This document shows, in pieces, positions 22,275-34,357 of a DNA stretch of 64,000 nucleotides (position 1 is its first letter; each line of letters opens with the position of its first letter). The position numbers were made by a program, and so were the translations under genes. The DNA comes from Polydactylus sextarius (taxonomy: Eukaryota > Chordata > Actinopteri > Polynemidae), in NCBI GenBank assembly GCA_016801845.1, contig CM028931.1, positions 15,938,305-16,002,304 on the forward strand, read 5' to 3'. The notes under the pieces were generated by a model, which was given only the letters and a program-made list of their open reading frames with translations, was not told the DNA's origin and searched no databases.

Positions 22275-23256
22275 AACAACTGGTCTGAGACCTGTAGTGT
22301 TCACACTACAAGACTTGTCAGTGATTGACTCCCGATCACACCGTGACGTCACCAAACTCTACGTCTGGTCACGTGAACTAGACAGGATGTAGCCGCTGCT
22401 TCTCACCGTGATTTACAGACGTTTATTGTTGAGGAGGAAACAGGAAGTAGAGACGTTTAGATGTGAAAACACATGAAAACAATCTTGGTACTGGTTGATC
22501 GGATCCTCCAGGACTTAATGACGTTACAATCACAACTATTAACACTAATTCAACCAATGGTTGTGGATTTTCCTGAGGTCTTTGACTGGTGACTACCTAT
22601 AGCAGCTACAGTTAAACTAAACCGCTAAACCAGTGTGTAAACATCACCATGGCAACACGCTGGTTTTCATGGTGGAGCTGAAATCAGCAGCAGACCTCCC
22701 CGGTACCGGGTAACATCTGGATCAGACACGGGGAGTTTGTAGAAACTGAAACTGAAACAAAAACCTGTTAAAACGTCAGACTTTTAAACAAAGTTCTGAG
22801 TTTGCTAACATTTAGCAGCAGTAGCGCCTGGCATCGCTAACGCTGAATGTCACTAGCGCTTAGCATCAGTACTATATACTGTTTGTAATACTTAACATCG
22901 CTAACATTACCATTGCTAATGTTTAGCATCACTAACGTTGAGCTTCTGTAACATTTAACATTGCTAACTTTCTGCATCTTTTTAGCATCTTTTTCTTTAG
23001 CATCATTTTGACATTTAGCACCACTAGCGCTTAGTATTGTAAAAGTTTAATATTGCTAACATTTAGCATCACTAGCTCTTCAAACGTCAGACTTTTAAAC
23101 GTGGTTGTGAGTGAATCAGTGAGACGGCAGCAGCATTTATCTCACATCCCTCCTCTGATTGGCCGTCGCTCTTTGTCAGTCTCTTCCGACTCCTCCAGTT
23201 TTCTAACATGACAGATCCAGTCCCGGTCTCAGACCAGGTCCCGACGGCCTCTGAGG
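22275..23256 (+). mobile_element. MS1 element, most complete copy
   Basis: Has both 13-bp inverted repeats, CTGGTCTGAGACC at 22,280-22,292 and GGTCTCAGACCAG at 23,225-23,237, which are exact reverse complements. Between them lie the conserved block (to about 22,785), the internal TAGCATC array at about 22,797-23,075 and the right flank. Relative to the copy at 13,636 it lacks a short GAGGAGACTGTTA-type segment near 22,613. No protein frame, so it is non-autonomous. Confidence 0.87.
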
Positions 23257-23430
23257 ACTGAGTTGTTGTCGTCTGGCAGACGTTTGAATTCATTTAGTCA
23301 CTAGTGTTATAGAGTTGAATAATTAGCTTTGTTGTCATTTTCTTTTCTTTTCTTTTGCACCTTTAATTTGGGACATATAGGAGCCGTACATCCGTCTGAA
23401 ACTTTGTCAAAATTGGGCAGGAAAACTCAT
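23257..23430. mobile_element. R3 interspersed repeat fragment
   Basis: Directly abuts the MS1 right end. It shares GTCTGGCAGACGTTTGA, TTTAGTCACTAG, GTTGAATAATTAG, TTTAATTTGGGACATATAGG and CTGAAACTTTG with the other R3 copies. Confidence 0.6.
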
Positions 23431-24064
23431 CATCGTCGTCGTCCTCGTCAAACTTTTCCTTTTAAACGTTAACAACCTGCATACTTCTCCTCCGTCCTGC
23501 TCCCCTGCTCCCCAAAGCTCTTAAATGCTTTAAGAAAGACCCTTTTGTGGTGGGTCTGGCAGCGGTGAACCCACCTACAGCCCCTACCCCCACCCACATA
23601 ATAACCTGCACCCCCTCCAGCTGTGGGAAGGTTCAACAGCTGAGCTTCAAACACCAGAATCTTAACAGCTTTAACTAACTAAGTAGGGCTTTTTTAAGGA
23701 GCCAGAACAGTAACTGGATTGTGACGCTTGAGGCAGAAAAAACAAAAAACGCTGTGAATCCCCACTTCCAGCCCAATAAGGATTTACACCGCTGAAGTTT
23801 ACACGAGGACAAAACTTGAGATGTTATGACTTGATGCCCTCATCGCTGTGAAGTCGTCTACAAAGACGGAGCTTCCTGTTTTATCCAGATTCGTAGTTTG
23901 ATAAATGACGGTTGGTCGAAGGTCGTCAGGTTTGTTGGTGTCGTCTAAAACCTTCTTCTAAAACCCTCGAACGTGGACGACGACCTCCAAAAATTTCTGG
24001 AAAATGTTGCTTTGTTGCTCTTTTCCTTTTGTGTTTTTGTTACCAGTGACACACATTTCAGCAG
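23431..24064. other. No gene recognised
   Basis: Unique sequence with a CCCCTACCCCCACCC patch near 23,581. The reverse 61-codon frame is not credible. Confidence 0.4.
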
Positions 24065-24645
24065 GTTGACTGTTATGCTAAGAGTTAGCAATGCTAAACA
24101 TTAGTGATGCTAAATGTTAGTGATGCTAAGTGTTAGTAATGCTTAGTTTTAGTGATGCTAAACAGTGGAGATGCTAAATGATAGCGTTGCTTAACTTTAA
24201 AGATGCTAAATTTTAAATTGTTAAACATTAGATATGCTAAATGTTAGAGCTGCCAACTGTTAATAATGCTAAGTTTTAGTGATGCTAAACATTAGAGATG
24301 CTAAGCTAACGTTAAACTAATGTAAACTAAAGCTAATGTTAAACTTGGGCGATGGTATGTGTTAGAGATGCTAAAATGTTGGTGATGCTAAAATTAGCAA
24401 TGCTAAACCCAGAAGAATCTAAGCATCAGTGATAGATGATAGATGTTAATGATTTTGACTGTTAACGATGCTAAACATTAGAGATGCTAAGTGTTAGCGA
24501 AGTTAAACGTCAGATGCTAAACATTAGCAATGCTAAACTTTAGTAACGGTAAGTGTTAGAGATGGATAGCATCAGTGATGCTAAACCTTAGCAATGCTAA
24601 ACTTAAACAATGCTTAATACTAGTGTTGCTAAGCGTTAGCTATAG
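24065..24645. repeat. Degenerate 16-bp GATGCTAAATGTTAGT array
   Basis: About 35 diverged units of the same 16-mer as at 20,664, more mutated and with TTAAACATTAGAGATGCTAA variants. No higher-order period is evident. Confidence 0.85.
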
Positions 24646-25695
24646 CGTGTGGAAGGTTGTCATGTTTGTCGGTGTGAAGATAAAGTCACAAAAATATAGA
24701 AACAGGAAATAAAATCATGTGAGATACATTTCTTCAGTTTGGGTCTGAATCTTTCAATCTAACTCATTCTGTTGTTGTTCTTCGTTGCACCGTTTGACTG
24801 GGATGTTGTTTATTAGCTCAGCGGAAGTAGCGTTGATCCCTGTCGAGCCGCCGTCAGCCGTCGGCGGAGGAACGTGTGTTATTTCAAGACTGAAGGGAAA
24901 GTTTTCGTGGCAAAGTGCTGCTTGTTTTTCCACTGTTCCTACACTTGATGCCGGTGTTGATTGTATCTTATTTGATTATGTTAAATTTCCTTATCGGAAC
25001 ATTGGGTTTCTAGACAAACAAAAGCGTAGCGCGGGGAGTTGGTGTTTCCGAACAGAAACGCAGGTCAAGCTCAGACCCACTTCTGTCCTGCCTTGTTTTA
25101 TTTTGCCCACTAGGGGGCTCTGTTTTCAATCTGTAGAAGCTTGAAAATGTCTTTGCGAGTTTATCTGCGACCGAATCAATTTCATCTTCTTTGTCGGCCA
25201 TTTTGGGTCGAAAAAACAGCAACAAATCTTCATCAAATTGTCACATTTTCTTGCTTTTTTTGCACACATTTGTCTCAACTGGTTGGTTCTCTGATCGTCG
25301 TTTTATCCAAAATTAGGCTACAATATGTTTTCTACCAACTATATTTATATTCCTTACTTTCAACTTAACTTGATAATTCCCCATTTATTCCCGTTAATTC
25401 CCATAAATTTCCAGTTTATTCCCATTAATTCCCGTGGAAGGTTTCCAACTTTGAAAGTTCCCGTAATTATGCAACTCTAATTCTGTTTCATCATCAAGCA
25501 AATATCCAATGATTCTTCCCAAACAAAAAACAAACAAACAAAAAAACAAAGTCAGTTAGCGTAGCTTATATTGCTAACGCGAAGAAACATTTAAGCTAAC
25601 GTCTCAATTATACTTTCTCAAAACTCAAAAGTACAAAGTAATTATCATGTGGAAACAGACGTAGATGCTGGTCGAAACTGATTTCATCTTGAAGC

Positions 25696-25735
<40 letters not shown>

Positions 25736-26105
25736 TCTGGAAGTAGATAATTAACTAATGGCTGCCTCCCTTCCCCCTTCATTTGCGTCTTTAATGGACA
25801 TTGGAAAGAGAAGCACTCAACAACCAGATCAATAATCTGCACGTCAATAAAACTCAACAAACCTTAACAGGATTGGAGAAACTTTTCACTAAAAGAGACG
25901 GACCAGACTGGTCACAGATCAGCGTTTATCTCCAGCTGAAGATCAATCGTCAGGCGGACTTATGACCGACATGTGATCGACACAAACAGGAGATCAATCC
26001 GAGTCACCGCGACACAAAAGCCTCAGGGTGGTTTTAAAAAGTGTCACATAAGGACAAGTTTCCATTACGTAATATCAAATGTGACACTATCATGTGATAC
26101 AAGAT
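24646..26105. other. No gene recognised; minor repeats
   Basis: The 119-codon frame at 24,785-25,144 is the longest plus frame here, but I recognise no domain, and it overlaps a 71-codon minus frame. At about 25,377-25,445 lie TTCCCATTAA-type near-repeats resembling a common fish interspersed repeat. An AC microsatellite follows at 25,697-25,733. Confidence 0.45.
25697..25733. repeat. AC dinucleotide microsatellite
   Basis: About 18 uninterrupted AC units. Confidence 0.97.
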
Positions 26106-26499
26106 AGTTAACAATGAAAGTAAATGGGGCAGTCAGCCAAACGTATCTAAATTGTCATTTTTTAACCACTAATAAAGCTCAAAATATCACTTCACTTCAG
26201 CAGTAGCATGAATAGGGTCCCTACACATAAACTGAAGTACTGATAACTTAGTAAGTGTAATTTGGGGTGTTCCAGATCAGCAGATTCATAATTTTCCTAA
26301 ACAACAGGCCAATGTGTCTGTGAAGAGCAAGAAAATAGATGAATCTGCTGATCTGGAACACCCTTCATAAAGGTTTTATGTGTAGGGACCCTGTTCATGC
26401 TACTGCTGAAGTGAAGTGATATTTTGAGCTTTATTAGTGGTTAAAAAAAGACTATTTAGATACATTTGGCTGGCTGCCCCATTTACTTTTGTTGTTAAC
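26106..26499. mobile_element. FB1 short copy
   Basis: A compact ~394 bp member. Left arm starts at GTTAACAATGAAAG, the hairpin is at 26,269-26,359 with matched CAGATC/GATCTG arms, and the right arm ends at TTTTGTTGTTAAC. Both outermost terminal segments are absent. Confidence 0.85.
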
Positions 26500-26536
26500 G
26501 TGGTTTAACAAACCTAAAGTTAATTTTACACTGAAT
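26500..26536. mobile_element. FB2 terminal fragment
   Basis: Matches the outer end of FB2 (TTTAACAAACCTAAAGTT ... AATTTCTCCTTTAA). It directly abuts the FB1 copy. Confidence 0.6.
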
Positions 26537-27322
26537 TTCTCCTTTAAGAAGCAGTTGGACTCAAACTTCAGACTCAAACAAGGGGAAACATTTCACACGA
26601 GTCTTATAACTTGTCCCACTTATTTCAATTACATAACACACAACACACACTGGGTGTAAGTGTGTTTTGTTGAACCACAGGGACACAGACCTATGAAACA
26701 CTTTTAAAAGTTTCTCCAGGTGCAGTCGCTCGCCGTTCTCAGGTTTAGTTGGAAAATACCTTTTTTTTTTTTTTTCCCGCGGCCAACGATGACTAAAAAA
26801 CCCCCTCGCCGCTCTCTCCGGAGACGGTATGGTTTTGCGATTTGGACTCATCGTTGCATTGTTTCTGATGTTCCCTATAGGTTGCAGAAGAGCAAAGAGG
26901 GAAGTGGAGCGAAGCGAGGCGAGCCGACGTCGTCGTCTTCTTCTTACGACATCTGGATTTAACTGAAGAGATCCGTCTGTGTGTTTGTCGGTTCGTCGGG
27001 AGACTCCACACCTTGGTGAGGTTGGTGTTTTGTGTATTCGTCCTTTAAAATTTCACGTGTCCTCCAAGTCCTTTTCCGTCAGGAGGCGTGTGACTCTTTC
27101 GCTCGCAATCGAAATAAACAAAAACGTGGTTTCCTGCTTTTCTTGTCATGATATTATTGGGGGGGTTCCTGGCACCTGTCTGCTGCTGCTGGAAACTCCA
27201 GCTGTTCCCATGACTCCTATTGTTCCGGCCACTTAAAAAACAATTGATTCCTACAAGTACATGCAAAGTTTCTATAGTTTTAGTCTTTGTTTTTTGATCC
27301 CAGGGTCGATTTTGTTTTTTTT
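26537..27322. other. No gene recognised
   Basis: Several overlapping frames of 72-97 codons on both strands (26,561-27,338) without any recognisable domain. A CpG-rich patch with GCCGACGTCGTCGTC lies near 26,920. Confidence 0.4.
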
Positions 27323-27815
27323 TTGTTTTCACAACCAAATAGTTAACAATGAAAGTAAATGGGGCAGCCAGCCAAACGTATCTAAATTGTCATTTTTTTA
27401 ACCACTAATAAAGCTCAAAATATCCCGTCACTTCAGCAGTAGCATGAATAGGGTCCCTACACATAAAACCTACATGAAATGTGTTTCAGATCAGCAGATT
27501 CATCATTTTTTCACTGACACATCGGGCCTGTTGTTCAGGAAAGTGATGAATCTGCTGATCTTGAACACACGTCACCAATAAACTCTGGGTTCACTTACTA
27601 AGTTATCAGTACTTCAGTTTATGTGTAGGGACCCTATTCATGCTACTGCTGAAGTGAAGTGATATTTTGAGCTTTATTAGTGGTTAAAAAATGACATAGA
27701 TTGAATGATTTAGATACGTTTGGCTGGCTGCCCCATTTACTTTCATTGTTAACTATTTGGTTGCAAAACAAAAGACGGTCAAACTGGATATTACTTTGAC
27801 TGACATAAAATATGC
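27323..27815. mobile_element. FB1 copy with long arms
   Basis: Left arm from TTGTTTTCACAACC, decayed hairpin 27,483-27,566 with the loop in the reversed direction, and a right arm extending to GGTCAAACTGGATATTAC. A 10-bp insertion interrupts the right arm near 27,698. Confidence 0.85.
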
Positions 27816-29036
27816 ACACTCTAACTGTATAATGCTGTTTTTTTCTCTATCTTGGCTAATGCTAGCTCACCCGGCATGCTAACAAAAGTCAACGTTAAGC
27901 TACGAAATACGCCTAATCGACAGATTTGTCATTTTAACCAATTCAATAATTCATCGTCAGACTTGTTGGTTAAAAGCAGAAACAAAGTGTAAAGAAAATG
28001 TAAATAATTTGATTTTATTAAAGGTTAAATGATAAATAACAACGCTAAATGCTAATTCTCTCCCCTGTGGCCACTGGTGGTACTGCAACTAAATTGTTTC
28101 TTTCTTTTTCAAGAAGAAAAACTATTTTAGATCAAACTAATTTTATAATTCATATTGAAGTGTTTTCATCAGTCAGGTTTATTTTACATTTTCATATTTT
28201 CATCCTCTTGCTTGTAGCGACGCTTCAAATCAGTTTGGTTTATTTATCTGGACGAAGTAGGAAGTTAAGGGGGTGTTGGTGTTGGTGTGTGTGGGTGGTT
28301 GAGGCTCTGTTTTTCCAATATGGAGGATGGAAAACAATGGAGTGAGAGATATTGAGCAGAGACCACCTGTGAAGTTCATTTCAAAGTGGAAAACACCCCC
28401 GACCTCCTCCACCTTCCCCTCCACTCGCTCCCTGAGATAATAAACACAATGATCGTTTGTCATTTTGTTCCTAAAATAACGCGACCTCACGTCCGCGGCG
28501 CCGGCTTCCTGTTATCTCGTATTGTGACACATCAATAGGAATATACCATCGGTGAAGTTCAAACGCTCTTATTTTTTATTTTTTTAATCAGGAAGTTAGA
28601 TAACAACCCTCGTTTATGTTATTTCTTTTGGGCTAATCGGTGTCTCCTCAAACATGTTTCCGCTCATTTGTTGCAGAAAAATGATCCGAGGCGACCTGGT
28701 TTTTGTTCGTGTTTTCTTTATGATGCTCGTCTTCTTTGTGAGCGAGTGGAAGCGTTCGTACGTGTCACGTTACCGACCTGATGGCGGCGACGCGCTTCTT
28801 CATCGTCTCCTCGGCCTCCGCACGCTGCCGACGCAGATTGAAATCGTGATTGTTTTTAAACGGTTACTCGTCGACTTGAACTTGAAACAAACGGAATTTA
28901 TCGCACATTAAGAAACAAACAAACAGTTCAAATGTATGAAATAATAAAAACAAATAAATAAAATCACTGATGTCGCCACTTCTAGTCTCTAGAAAACAAG
29001 TAAACGACTAAACTGAAAAAAAATACACACAAAAGC
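27816..29036. other. No gene recognised
   Basis: AT-rich sequence. The 98- and 85-codon frames (28,049-28,345 and 28,654-28,911) have no recognised domain. Confidence 0.4.
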
Positions 29037-29755
29037 TAACACTTAGCATCTCTAATGCTTAGCATCTCCAACATTTAGCATCTCTAACATGTAGCATCTC
29101 TAACGTTTAGCATCTTTAACATGTAGCATCTCTAATGTTTAGCATCTCCAACGTTTAGCATCTTTAACATATAGCATCTCTGACATTTAGCATCTCTGAC
29201 ATTTAGTGTCTCTAACATTTAACACCTCTAACGTTTAGCATCTTTAACATTTAGCATCTCTAATGTTTAGCATCTCCAACGTTTAGCATCTTTAACATAT
29301 AGCATCTCTGACATTTAGCATCTCTGACATTTAGTGTCTCTAACATTTAGCATCTCTAGCACTTAGCATCTCCAACATTTAGCATCTCCAACATTTAGCA
29401 TCTCCAACACTTAGCATCTCCAACACTTAGCATCTCCAACATTTAGCATCTCTAACACTTAGCATCTCCAACATTTAGCATCTTTAACATTTAGCATCTC
29501 TAATGTTTAGCATCACTGACGCTTAACATCTCGAATGTTTAGCATCTCTAACATTTAGCATCTCTAACATTTAGCATCTCTAACATTTAGCATCTTCTAA
29601 CATTTAGCATCTCTAATGTTTAGCATCTCCAACGTTTAGCATCTCCAACATTTAGCATCTCTAACATTTAGCATCTCTAACGCTTAGCATCTCTACTGTT
29701 TAGCGTCACTGATGCTTAACATCTCGAATGTTTAGCATCGCTAACATTTAGCATG
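29037..29755. repeat. 16-bp TAGCATCTCTAACATT array
   Basis: About 45 tandem units in which TAGCATCTC alternates with TAACATT, CAACATT or TAATGTT. It is the opposite orientation of the arrays at 20,664 and 24,065. Segments of about 130 bp recur (compare 29,120-29,215 with 29,253-29,345), suggesting a local higher-order duplication. Confidence 0.93.
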
Positions 29756-31044
29756 ACATTGTCCAAAGTTTGTCATAAACACTAGAAACGTCAGTTCAAC
29801 TTGTCAAAACGGTCGAAGTTTTCATGTCGTCGGAACAAAAACACAAAATGAGAGAAAACTCACGAAGAAGCAAACGACAAAAACACTAATAATCATTTAG
29901 TTTCTGTTATTTTATTTTGGTAATAGTTTGTGGCCTTAATCGAAATCAAAATTGAAACACAAGTCTGGATTAATTGTGCAGCTCCACGCTGACCTGAGGA
30001 TGATATCACTTGATACTTTTATTATCCTGAAACTCAGCAGGGATTGTTCGGTGCCAGCGGATCCTGGGCTGTGCTTACTTTTGATTTGAGTAGAGTATCA
30101 GGTTAAAGCTGCGTATTCCCACAACAAGCTATGTCTCTACGCCCTCAGGGGATTTTTTTTTTTTAGGATAAAGCAGCCAGCGACGTCTCATCTTGCAGGT
30201 GAAGGGGGTGGTGGTTGTTTTGTGTTAAGAGTGGGAAAACTCGGTCGGGAGCGGCGGGTCAGAGCCGCGGGGAAGTCGGGATTAAACTGCACTCATCACA
30301 AAACACGGCGAGAACAATGAGAAGACGGCCACATACCTTCCACCCGGCTCACGGCACAGTCACTGATTTCCTGAGTCTGGCCTAGAAAAGAAAAAAAAAA
30401 GAAAGACATGAGGCTCTGGGGGGTTGATTTTTGAAGTGGAGGAACTTTTCTTTCACCCCTCCACCTCCACCTCTTTGTCCTTTATGGACCCTGGGGCTGT
30501 GTGCAGGGCTGGAAATGGTTAAAGTATAATGGAGACAGTGTTCGGCCCGAGGGCCCCTAAACTCCACCGCTCTCGCTCCCTCTTTCTCTTTCTGACAGGG
30601 GGAAACGCAGCAGCAGAAGTGGCCGCGGCTGCTCGGGCCCGACCGGTCCGTCACCTGTCACAGGAAATAGGTGTGAAGAATGTAGACCCCTCGTTTCTTA
30701 AAGTGATATTTCACTTTTTTTTTATTATTATTATTACTTTTATTCAGCACTTAAATCGATTAAGAGCATGAAAACTTAAAGAGGAAACAGTTAATGATAT
30801 AACTGATCAATTGATCAGCATCTATTTTAGAAGTTAATTAAACTTTTAAAGGTGTCATATGTAGGTTTTTTGCTACTGCTCCATATATAGCTAATGTTGT
30901 CAAGACATTTTGTCTATCACTATTACTTTGCTTTCAGCACAAAATGACACATGTAGCATCTTAAATTTAATTTTACAAGCAAATTATCATCATTCATCTT
31001 TTTTATCGACTGTCCAATCATGAGAAAAGAAGCTATTTGGCTGC
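29756..31044. other. No gene recognised
   Basis: Unique sequence with an ATT repeat at about 30,720-30,737. A possible hAT-like remnant (TTAAAGGTGTCATATGTAGG) starts near 30,846. The 80-90 codon frames at 30,382-30,771 overlap on opposite strands and show no domain. Confidence 0.4.
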
Positions 31045-31482
31045 TACAAACAGTTCAGAGCAACATGAACTCAGAGTCTGTTTCACCACAAATAAGACTC
31101 AAACATCACCTCAAGACATATTTTACGTTGGTTGAAGTAATATCGAGTTTGAGCGTTTTTTGTTTTCACAACCAAATAGTTAACAATGAAAGTAAATGGG
31201 GCAGCCAGCCAAACATATCTAAATTGTCATTTTTTAACCACTAATAAAGCTCAAAATATCACTTCACTTCAGCAGTAGCATGAAAAGGGTCCCTACACAT
31301 AAACTGAAGGATGTTCCAGATCAGCAGATTCATCATTTTTCTTGCTGCTCACAGACACATCGGTCTGTTGTTCAGGAAAATGATGAATCTGCTGATCTGG
31401 AACACCCTTCATCACTAGTTGTTATGAAAACAAGACGTTGGTTAAGTCTTGTAAAACATTATAAACCAAGCTAATGTCAGCT
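31045..31482. mobile_element. FB1 copy, left part complete
   Basis: Begins at the outer block GTTCAGAGCAACATGAACTC and carries the left arm and hairpin 31,313-31,403 with the loop in the reversed direction. It stops after TTAAGTCTTGTAAAACA, lacking the outer right arm. The 64-codon frame here is hairpin sequence. Confidence 0.85.
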
Positions 31483-31494
31483 ATTTATAAATAG

Positions 31495-31916
31495 CCAAAT
31501 AGTTAACAATAAAAAGTAAATGGGGCAGTCAGCCAAACGTATCTAAATTGTCATTTTTTAACCACTAATAAAGCTCAAAATATCACTTCACTTCAGCAGT
31601 AGCATGAATAGGGTCCCTACACATAAACTGAAGTACTGATAACTTAATAAGTGTAGTGAGAGGTGTTCCAGATCAGCAGATTCATCATTTTTCCTGCACT
31701 TCACAGACAAATTGGTCTGTTGTTCAGGAAAATGATGAATCTGCTGATGTGGAACACCCTTCATCACCAGTTGTTATGAAAATAATATGTTGGGTAAGTT
31801 TTAGTTACTCTTAGTAAGTGTACTGAGAGCTTATTAACTGCTGACGAAGGCTGTCCCAGATCATGGTGAAATAGACTCTGGGTTCAAATTACTCTGAACC
31901 GTCACTTTAAACTGAA
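31495..31916. mobile_element. FB1 copy, second of a close tandem pair
   Basis: Starts at CAAATAGTTAACAA only a few bases after the preceding copy. Hairpin is at 31,665-31,755 with mismatched stem variants (CAGATC against GATGTG). It ends with the family terminus TACTCTGAACCGTCACTTTAAA. The pair may be one element with an internal duplication. Confidence 0.82.
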
Positions 31917-32344
31917 TATTACGCTCTTATTTTGTTAATCGTCAGCAACACCACAACTTTTGTTTATGTTGCGACAGTAGTTTCTCTGACCAGCTGCAGT
32001 TTTCCTTTAACAGTGATATAAATGTTAAACGTGCTTTTACAGCAGGAGATGTAGGTGTTCGTGTTTGTGGGGTCGTGTAGCAGCAGCAGCCTCTTTCCTC
32101 TGTTTTGGTTTCCACACAACAAACGGTGGCGATTGTTGCCGCGCTCTTATCACCGTGTTGTGATGGATGTTATCTGGTGTTTTGCTGCTGCTCCTCGACC
32201 TCTTTAATCCTCCGCTGATACGTGAGCGCTCGGGGATGGCACACAGATGGAGTCAGACCTAAAAATGAAAAAAGAAGTGGTTTACTTGTCCAGTCGGCCA
32301 CCCACTTTGAGGGCCGGAGTGTGATGTGTCAGATGGTCTTTGTT

Positions 32345-32840
32345 TTCCGTCACCCTTTTAAAAGTGAACTCAGTCACCTTTGAACCTATATTCTACCGTT
32401 AGAGTCTTTGAGTAATGTCTTTGACAAAACAATGAAACAGATCGGTGCTACGTTAGTGGAGATGCTAATAGCTAATAAGCTAATTAGTTAATGGGGCAGA
32501 TTTCTAACGTCAAAGTCCAAAAGAGTCGACTGTCGAACTTGTTTCTGTTTCCATCCAAATACTGGACATGAGGTATGTTAGGCTCAGCTAATCTTGCTAA
32601 AGCTAACCTTACATATCATACTTTATGTCCAGTGTTTGGATGGAAATAGAAACAAGTTCAACAATCGACTCTTTTGGACTTTGACGTTAGAAATCTGCCC
32701 CATTCACTATATAACTTATTAGCTATTAGCATCTCCGCTAACATAGCATCAATTTGTTTCATTATTTTGTCAATTTACATTAACTCAAAGACTAACCGTA
32801 GAATATAGGTTTAAATGTGACAGAGTTCACCTTTAACTTT
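32345..32840. mobile_element. FB3 foldback element
   Basis: Long inverted arms: AACCTATATTCTACCGTTAG (from about 32,382) against CTAACCGTAGAATATAGGTT (to about 32,814). Inside these, TCAAAGTCCAAAAGAGTCGA and its complement lie near 32,510 and 32,670, and ATCCAAATACTGGACAT and its complement flank the centre. The element is therefore palindromic over almost its whole ~490 bp. No frame. Confidence 0.85.
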
Positions 32841-32924
32841 TGTTTCTTCTTATGAAGTTAGCATGCTAACTAGCTAGCCCTAGCTAATCTTGTTCATCAC
32901 TGCCACAAAAATACCTATATATCG

Positions 32925-33142
32925 AACCTCAATTTTTTTTTTTTTTAATGGAAATGGAAACAATTATGACGATCAACTCTTTTGGACTTTAACATTAGAA
33001 ATATGCCCCATTCACTTATTAGCTTAGTAGCATCTCTGCTAACATAGCAACAATTTGTTTAATTTTTTGTCCACTGACATTAACTCAAAGACTCTAACAG
33101 TAGAATATAGGTTCATAATATGTGACGGCGTTCACTTTTAAC
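32925..33142. mobile_element. FB3 half-copy (right arm)
   Basis: Repeats the right arm of the neighbouring FB3 (ATCAACTCTTTTGGACTTTA... to ...CTAACAGTAGAATATAGGTT, then GTGACGGCGTTCACTTTTA) without a matching left arm. Confidence 0.8.
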
Positions 33143-33202
33143 CCTCCTGGTGTTTTGGTCGATACCTTCCACTTCAACCTCACCGCTCAAACCAGACTGA
33201 CA

Positions 33203-33298
33203 CTCAGTCAGTCAGTCAGTCAGTCAGTCGGTCAGTCAGTCAGTCGGTCAGTCAGTCAGTCAGTCAGTCAGTCAGTCGGTCAGTCAGTCGGTCTGTCA
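33203..33298. repeat. CAGT tetranucleotide microsatellite
   Basis: About 24 CAGT units with CGGT interruptions at irregular spacing. It gives the Ser-Gln-Ser-Val translation seen in this frame. Confidence 0.96.
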
Positions 33299-34357
33299 GA
33301 TTGTATAAACAGATGTTTCCAGAGGAGGAGGAGGAGGGAGGGGAAATGGTCGACCACTTTTACCAAGATCAAATGTAGATGTTCGTGTTTTTCTACTCGC
33401 CTCGGGTCCACATGTGTTCATGTGTACACTGCTACGCTGTGTTTTTATTATGTATTTGGACTAAAAAAAAAAAAAAAAAAAAAAAGACTCTCGGGGGGTG
33501 GGGGGCGGTGAAGTTGTTTTCTTTCGCGGTCGGCGGTGCTGTAAGTCTTGCGGCCGACTTGTTAGCCGCTCACCTCTCTCGCAGGTGTACTCCCCGCTGA
33601 CCGCGAGCTGTGGGATCTGTTCAACACCCCCACCACCACCACCACCACCACCTCCCTCTTACTCTCTTTCCCACGCTCCCGTCTTTTGCTTGTCCACCCC
33701 CACCACCACCACCACCTTCCCTGCCTCCCTCAGAGCTCAGTGTTGGGATTTCCTTACCTTCAACACATCCGTTGTGTTTATACTCTCCCACTCAGAAAGT
33801 TCATAAATTAGCAAATATGCCGCGGATGGAGAGATAACACTCCCTAACGTCTAATGGATAAAAATGATGTGGCGCGACCTCCACGCTGGGAAATTTATCT
33901 GTCTCTTGACCTCAGCTGTCGCGTTAAACGAACCGATCGGCGTCAAATATGTCGAGGTGGTCGTCGAGAGACTTTTGTGCACAATCCAGGAAGTTGCCGA
34001 TTTAAATCTAAATTTGGGAATTTGGTTTCGCTCAGTCCAAACCAGACTGGATTTGCCTCGGACTGGCCGGCTGCGTGTTCGCGTCAAACATCTGTCGCCG
34101 CGACCTTCAAGTGGCCCAGATGGTCACGGCTCAGACCTCAGGCGTCTCGGATTGCGCGACGTGCGTTTGTCGAAGTTTGTCGCGTTCGGACGATGGAGGA
34201 GAAATGCCTCGACGTGTTTGAAAGATAAGGGTTTGGGTTACAGCCATCTGCTGCTATCGGCTATCGGATCCTCTCGTGCTTGTCTAGACATTTTTGTTTT
34301 ACACTTGAGATTGTTTTTCTAGTATCATGAACACTGGAAAGTCCATTAGCTAAATAT
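33299..34357. other. Low-complexity and unassigned open frames
   Basis: Contains an A23 run at about 33,462-33,484 and two CCA/CAC tracts (about 33,627-33,653 and 33,696-33,716). It also holds a CpG-rich segment at 33,860-34,210 that is open in two plus frames (124 and 152 codons) and on the minus strand. I recognise no protein family in any frame; openness in several frames suggests composition rather than coding. Confidence 0.4.

Noticed and set aside
24785..25368. 119- and 75-codon frames
   Set aside because: No recognisable domain and no exon-like boundaries; they overlap an equally open minus-strand frame.
31280..31474. 64-codon frame and similar frames at 8384 and 10575 sharing Gln-Gln-Ile-His-His-Phe
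   Set aside because: The shared peptide comes from the FB1 inner hairpin, not from a gene family.
33854..34322. 152- and 124-codon overlapping plus-strand frames
   Set aside because: Both plus frames and the minus strand are open over the same CpG-rich segment, no domain is recognised, and no splice sites or polyadenylation signals are arranged around them.
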